Below, in pieces: positions 15,020 to 17,296 of a stretch of 17,296 nt of DNA. Every line of letters begins with the position of its first letter. Position 1 is the first letter of the stretch. A model generated the notes under the pieces. The model searched no databases, was not told the DNA's origin, and saw only the letters and a program-made list of their open reading frames with translations. The position numbers and the translations under genes were made by a program. The stretch comes from Pedosphaera sp. (GTDB lineage Bacteria > Verrucomicrobiota > Verrucomicrobiia > Limisphaerales > SIAT01): positions 1-17,296 of the forward strand of contig SIAT01000016.1 in assembly GCA_009691645.1 (NCBI GenBank), written 5' to 3'.

Positions 15020-15979
15020 TCAGCTCAACTCGCGATCCTCGAACAGATAGAGCGCCAGCGAAAGCGCCACGCCCAAATAGGCCGCCACATACGCGAGCGC
15101 CAGACCCACGTACCGCCACGGCAGCGATTTCTCCGGCTCCAGTGCGTCGGCCATCCAGAGTTGCTGCCAGTTCGGGATGACGGTGTAAAGCGTCTGCGCC
15201 CACCATTTCCCCTCGCGCGCCGCCGCGCCGAAGAAGTAATCCGACATTAATCCCAAAAGGAAAATCGCGGTGCAGATCGAAAGTGTCGGCATCAGTTCCA
15301 GCCGCGTCGAACACGCCATCGCGATGGCCGCAAGAATCCAGAGCGCGAATAGCACCAGCACCGACACGGGAACGATCCGCCAATCCACACCCGCGCCGAA
15401 AGATTGTCCGCCGCCTTTCTTGTCCAGGAAATTGATGATCACGAATGCCAGCGTGAGCAGCACCACCGAGGAGAACACCGCGCTGGCCACGAACGGCCGG
15501 CCGAGGAAATAATTCACCAGCGCACCGATGATATAACCGCCAGCCAGCGCTGCGAAGAAGATGCCTGAGCCGAGCATGTCCGCGTCCCCGTAGGCATCGA
15601 ACGCCATCCGAGTGGCCAGCAGCGCTGCGAGCAGGTTCACGAAAGTGAGCAACGCGAGCGCTCCCGCCACGCCGGCGAATTTCGCCAGCAGGAATTGCGC
15701 GCGGCCCACCGGTTTGGCCAGCACCGCCAGCGCCGTGCCGGTACGGATTTCGTGGGCCACCGAGGAGGAGGCGCTGATCACCGCGCCGAACAGTCCGGAG
15801 ACCAACATCACCGCCAGCGCGCCATCCTTCACCAGCTTCGGATCGTCGCCGAACCCGAAGTAGGGCACCGCCGCGAGGAAAATCATGAAGGCCGAGGAGG
15901 CCGAAAAAAGAAGCAGGAATACAGGCTGGCGAACCAGCTCCATAAATGCGTTGACTGCGATGGTTGGGAACACGCGCAT
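15020..15979 (-). CDS. ABC-2 type transporter permease, first gene of the operon
   Basis: A 319-residue membrane protein. The amphipathic N-terminus VFPTIAVNAFMELVRQPVF and the loop AHEIRTGTALAVLAKPVGRAQFLLAKFAGV at about 75-104 are the standard ABC-2 permease signature (E-x-R-x-G-T...L-x-K-P-x-x-R-x-x-F-L-x-x-K). About seven or eight hydrophobic segments follow, near 18-38, 54-73, 104-124, 137-159, 163-183, 203-222, 233-250 and 290-312, and the protein ends in YLFEDRELS. I placed the start at the ATG 15977-15979, because a longer GTG-started reading (to 16063) would run through the promoter and the edge of the direct repeats and lacks family support. No ATPase is adjacent at this end; the ABC ATPase four to six genes downstream in the same operon is the likely motor. 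The exported substrate is unknown. Confidence 0.88.
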   Translation of the reverse strand: MRVFPTIAVNAFMELVRQPVFLLLFSASSAFMIFLAAVPYFGFGDDPKLVKDGALAVMLVSGLFGAVISASSSVAHEIRTGTALAVLAKPVGRAQFLLAKFAGVAGALALLTFVNLLAALLATRMAFDAYGDADMLGSGIFFAALAGGYIIGALVNYFLGRPFVASAVFSSVVLLTLAFVIINFLDKKGGGQSFGAGVDWRIVPVSVLVLFALWILAAIAMACSTRLELMPTLSICTAIFLLGLMSDYFFGAAAREGKWWAQTLYTVIPNWQQLWMADALEPEKSLPWRYVGLALAYVAAYLGVALSLALYLFEDRELS

Positions 15980-15998
15980 TAGTTTGCTAAGGCGGTGA

Positions 15999-16026
15999 AT
16001 AATACGGAGCAGCTTATTCAATGCAA
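15999..16026 (-). promoter_or_regulatory. Sigma70-like promoter of the nine-gene operon
   Basis: On the minus strand TTGCAT (16021-16026) and TATTAT (15999-16004) are spaced by 16 bp, a good match to the sigma70 consensus. Transcription would begin about 15-20 bases before the ATG at 15979, giving a short leader. It is the best promoter match I find in this window, and it argues for the shorter permease start. Confidence 0.6.
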
Positions 16027-16053
16027 CTGGTTTTTGCTCGGATGAGCGCTTTG

Positions 16054-16104
16054 CACCAGTCACCGACCAGTCACCGACCAGTCACCGACCAGTCACCGAC
16101 CAGT
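16054..16104. repeat. Tandem 11-bp direct repeats upstream of the operon promoter
   Basis: CACCGACCAGT occurs four times without gaps at 16061-16071, 16072-16082, 16083-16093 and 16094-16104, preceded by a shortened copy CACCAGT at 16054-16060. The repeats lie about 30-80 bp upstream of the operon's -35 box and within the 178-bp gap to the divergent kinase gene. The 11-bp period is near one DNA helical turn, which would place identical sites on one face of the helix, as in activator or repressor arrays. Simple slippage expansion is the alternative. There are no spacers, so it is not a CRISPR array. Confidence 0.85.
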
Positions 16105-16157
16105 CCGATTGCCGCTCGACATCCGCCGCGCCCTTTCTATCCTTCGCGCGAGGTAAA

Positions 16158-17296
16158 ATGCCGGCTCACATCGTCCAACTCGTAGCGCGCAAGGGCGACC
16201 AAGTCCTCGCGTGCTACGCCCTCGAGCCGGGCGAATACATCATCGGGCGCGATCCGGCCTGCCCCATCGTCGTCCCCGCAGAAGAGATTTCCCGACGCCA
16301 CGCGCGGATCATCGTCACGCGCGACGCGCTCGAGATCGAAGACACCGGCAGCCGTTACGGCACTTTTATCGACGGCCAACAAATCGTCGGCCGCCGCCGT
16401 TTCACCGCCGAGCAGAGGCTCGAGATCGGCCGCACGCTCATTGAATTAACCCGACCCGTCACGCCACCGACCGCGCCGGCCGGGACCGGCGAGCACTCCA
16501 CTGCTTCCCCCGCGCCCAACACGAGCGACCGCTACGAACAGGGGCAGTCCATCAAGAAAGGCGGCATGGGTGAAGTGCTCTTCGCCCACGACCGCCACAT
16601 CCAACGGGCCGTCGCCCTCAAGGTGCTGCTTCCTGAAGTGGCCGCTTCGCCCGACAATTCCCGCCGCTTCGTGCAGGAGGCGCTCGTGCTCGGCCAGCTC
16701 GAGCACCCGAACATCGTTCCCATTTACGATCTCGGCACCGACCCGCACGGCCGGACGTTCTACGCGATGAAGTATGTCCGCGGCACCACACTCAAGGAGG
16801 TGCTCGACGGACTGAAGAAAGGCGACACGCGGCTCGTCGCCCGTTACCCGCTCGCGCAGCTTCTCATCATCTTCCAGAAGATATGCGACGCCGTCGCGTA
16901 CGCCCATTCCCGCCGCACCATCCACCGCGATCTCAAGCCCGCCAACATCATGATTGGCGAATACGGCGAAGTGCTCGTGATGGATTGGGGCCTCGCCAAA
17001 ATCCTCTCCGCGCCCGACACCGAGACCACTCGTCCGCCGCACACCGATGACGCTGCGTCCGCCGCCGATCTCGACGCCACGCGTCACGGCACGGTGATGG
17101 GCACGCCGAATTTCATGGCCCCCGAGCAGGCCGAGGGCCGCACTGGGGAGATGGACGAGCGCACCGACCTCTACGCGCTCGGCGCCATTCTCTACACTAC
17201 CCTCACTCTCCGTCCGCCGATCGTCGGCACATCGGAGGAGGATTTGATGACGCGGCTGAAAGCCGGCCAGATTCCTTCGCCCACGGTTTACAACGA
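16158..17296 (+). CDS. FHA-domain serine/threonine protein kinase, N-terminal part, cut by window edge
   Basis: The first 379 residues are present and the frame is open to the window end. Residues 1-98 form an FHA phosphopeptide-binding domain: IIGRDPACPIVVPAEEISRRHARI with Gly30-Arg31 and Ser45-Arg-Arg-His48, then DTGSRYGTFIDG. A Pro/Thr/Ala-rich linker (about 99-125) leads to a PknB-like kinase domain. It has KKGGMGEV at 133-140 (glycine loop, first Gly replaced by Lys), catalytic Lys155 in VALKVL, Glu174 in helix C, HRDLKPANIM at 256-265, and DWG at 276-278 in place of DFG, as often seen in planctomycete and verrucomicrobial kinases. MGTPNFMAPEQ (314-324) closes the activation segment. The key catalytic residues are kept, so an active kinase is expected. 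GAGG at 16150-16153 is a plausible Shine-Dalgarno for the ATG at 16158. It is divergent from the operon and shares the regulatory gap. Confidence 0.93.
   Translation, partial: MPAHIVQLVARKGDQVLACYALEPGEYIIGRDPACPIVVPAEEISRRHARIIVTRDALEIEDTGSRYGTFIDGQQIVGRRRFTAEQRLEIGRTLIELTRPVTPPTAPAGTGEHSTASPAPNTSDRYEQGQSIKKGGMGEVLFAHDRHIQRAVALKVLLPEVAASPDNSRRFVQEALVLGQLEHPNIVPIYDLGTDPHGRTFYAMKYVRGTTLKEVLDGLKKGDTRLVARYPLAQLLIIFQKICDAVAYAHSRRTIHRDLKPANIMIGEYGEVLVMDWGLAKILSAPDTETTRPPHTDDAASAADLDATRHGTVMGTPNFMAPEQAEGRTGEMDERTDLYALGAILYTTLTLRPPIVGTSEEDLMTRLKAGQIPSPTVYN

Noticed and set aside
15980..16063. GTG-started extension of the first permease gene
   Set aside because: It would run through the best promoter of the window and into the direct repeats; the ATG at 15979 gives the usual permease N-terminus.
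16054..16104. CRISPR-like array
   Set aside because: Units are 11 bp and adjoin each other without spacers.

Overview
The window is GC-rich bacterial DNA, densely coded, and looks like Verrucomicrobiota (Pedosphaera/Limisphaera-type). That assignment is an inference from four things: the glutamyl-tRNA synthetase lacking its usual insertion, an FHA/Ser-Thr kinase with a DWG motif, the dispersed-repeat style (palindromic runs of 'ccacggat'-like words), and SPFH proteins sitting beside ABC-2 permeases. No rRNA, tRNA, CRISPR array, phage gene or insertion sequence was seen.

Left block (1-2274, minus strand): gltX (glutamyl-tRNA synthetase), then a small two-helix membrane protein with a bacterial PH-like domain, then the start of a chromate-transporter-family gene (chrA) that runs off the left edge. 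The last two overlap by ATGA. Between gltX and the next gene lie a likely gltX promoter with a perfect 15-bp palindrome near its start site, and a 136-bp element with inverted ends that looks like a dispersed repeat.

Plus-strand gene 2606-4399: a lipoprotein substrate-binding protein of the oligopeptide/dipeptide ABC type, without its permeases in view. It converges on the large operon and is separated from it by an imperfect hairpin.

Main block (4439-15979, minus strand, read right to left): nine tightly packed genes that look like one transcription unit of about 11.5 kb. The order is ABC-2 type permease; a 7-TM protein fused to an HflK-like SPFH domain; an HflC-like SPFH protein; a third SPFH protein; a P1B-type metal ATPase with a His-rich N-terminus; a small B-box-like zinc-finger membrane protein; an ABC ATPase with an Ala/Pro-rich tail; a second permease with a large periplasmic domain; and a membrane-anchored protein of unknown function. 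Gaps are 5-33 bp or overlaps. A good sigma70-like promoter precedes the first gene, with four 11-bp direct repeats just upstream. I read the operon as a possible membrane assembly: a three-paralogue SPFH scaffold serving a metal pump and an ABC exporter. The individual families are recognisable; the combined function is inference. This is the best candidate for an undescribed system here.

Right edge (16158-17296, plus strand): the start of a divergently transcribed FHA-domain Ser/Thr protein kinase, cut by the window end.
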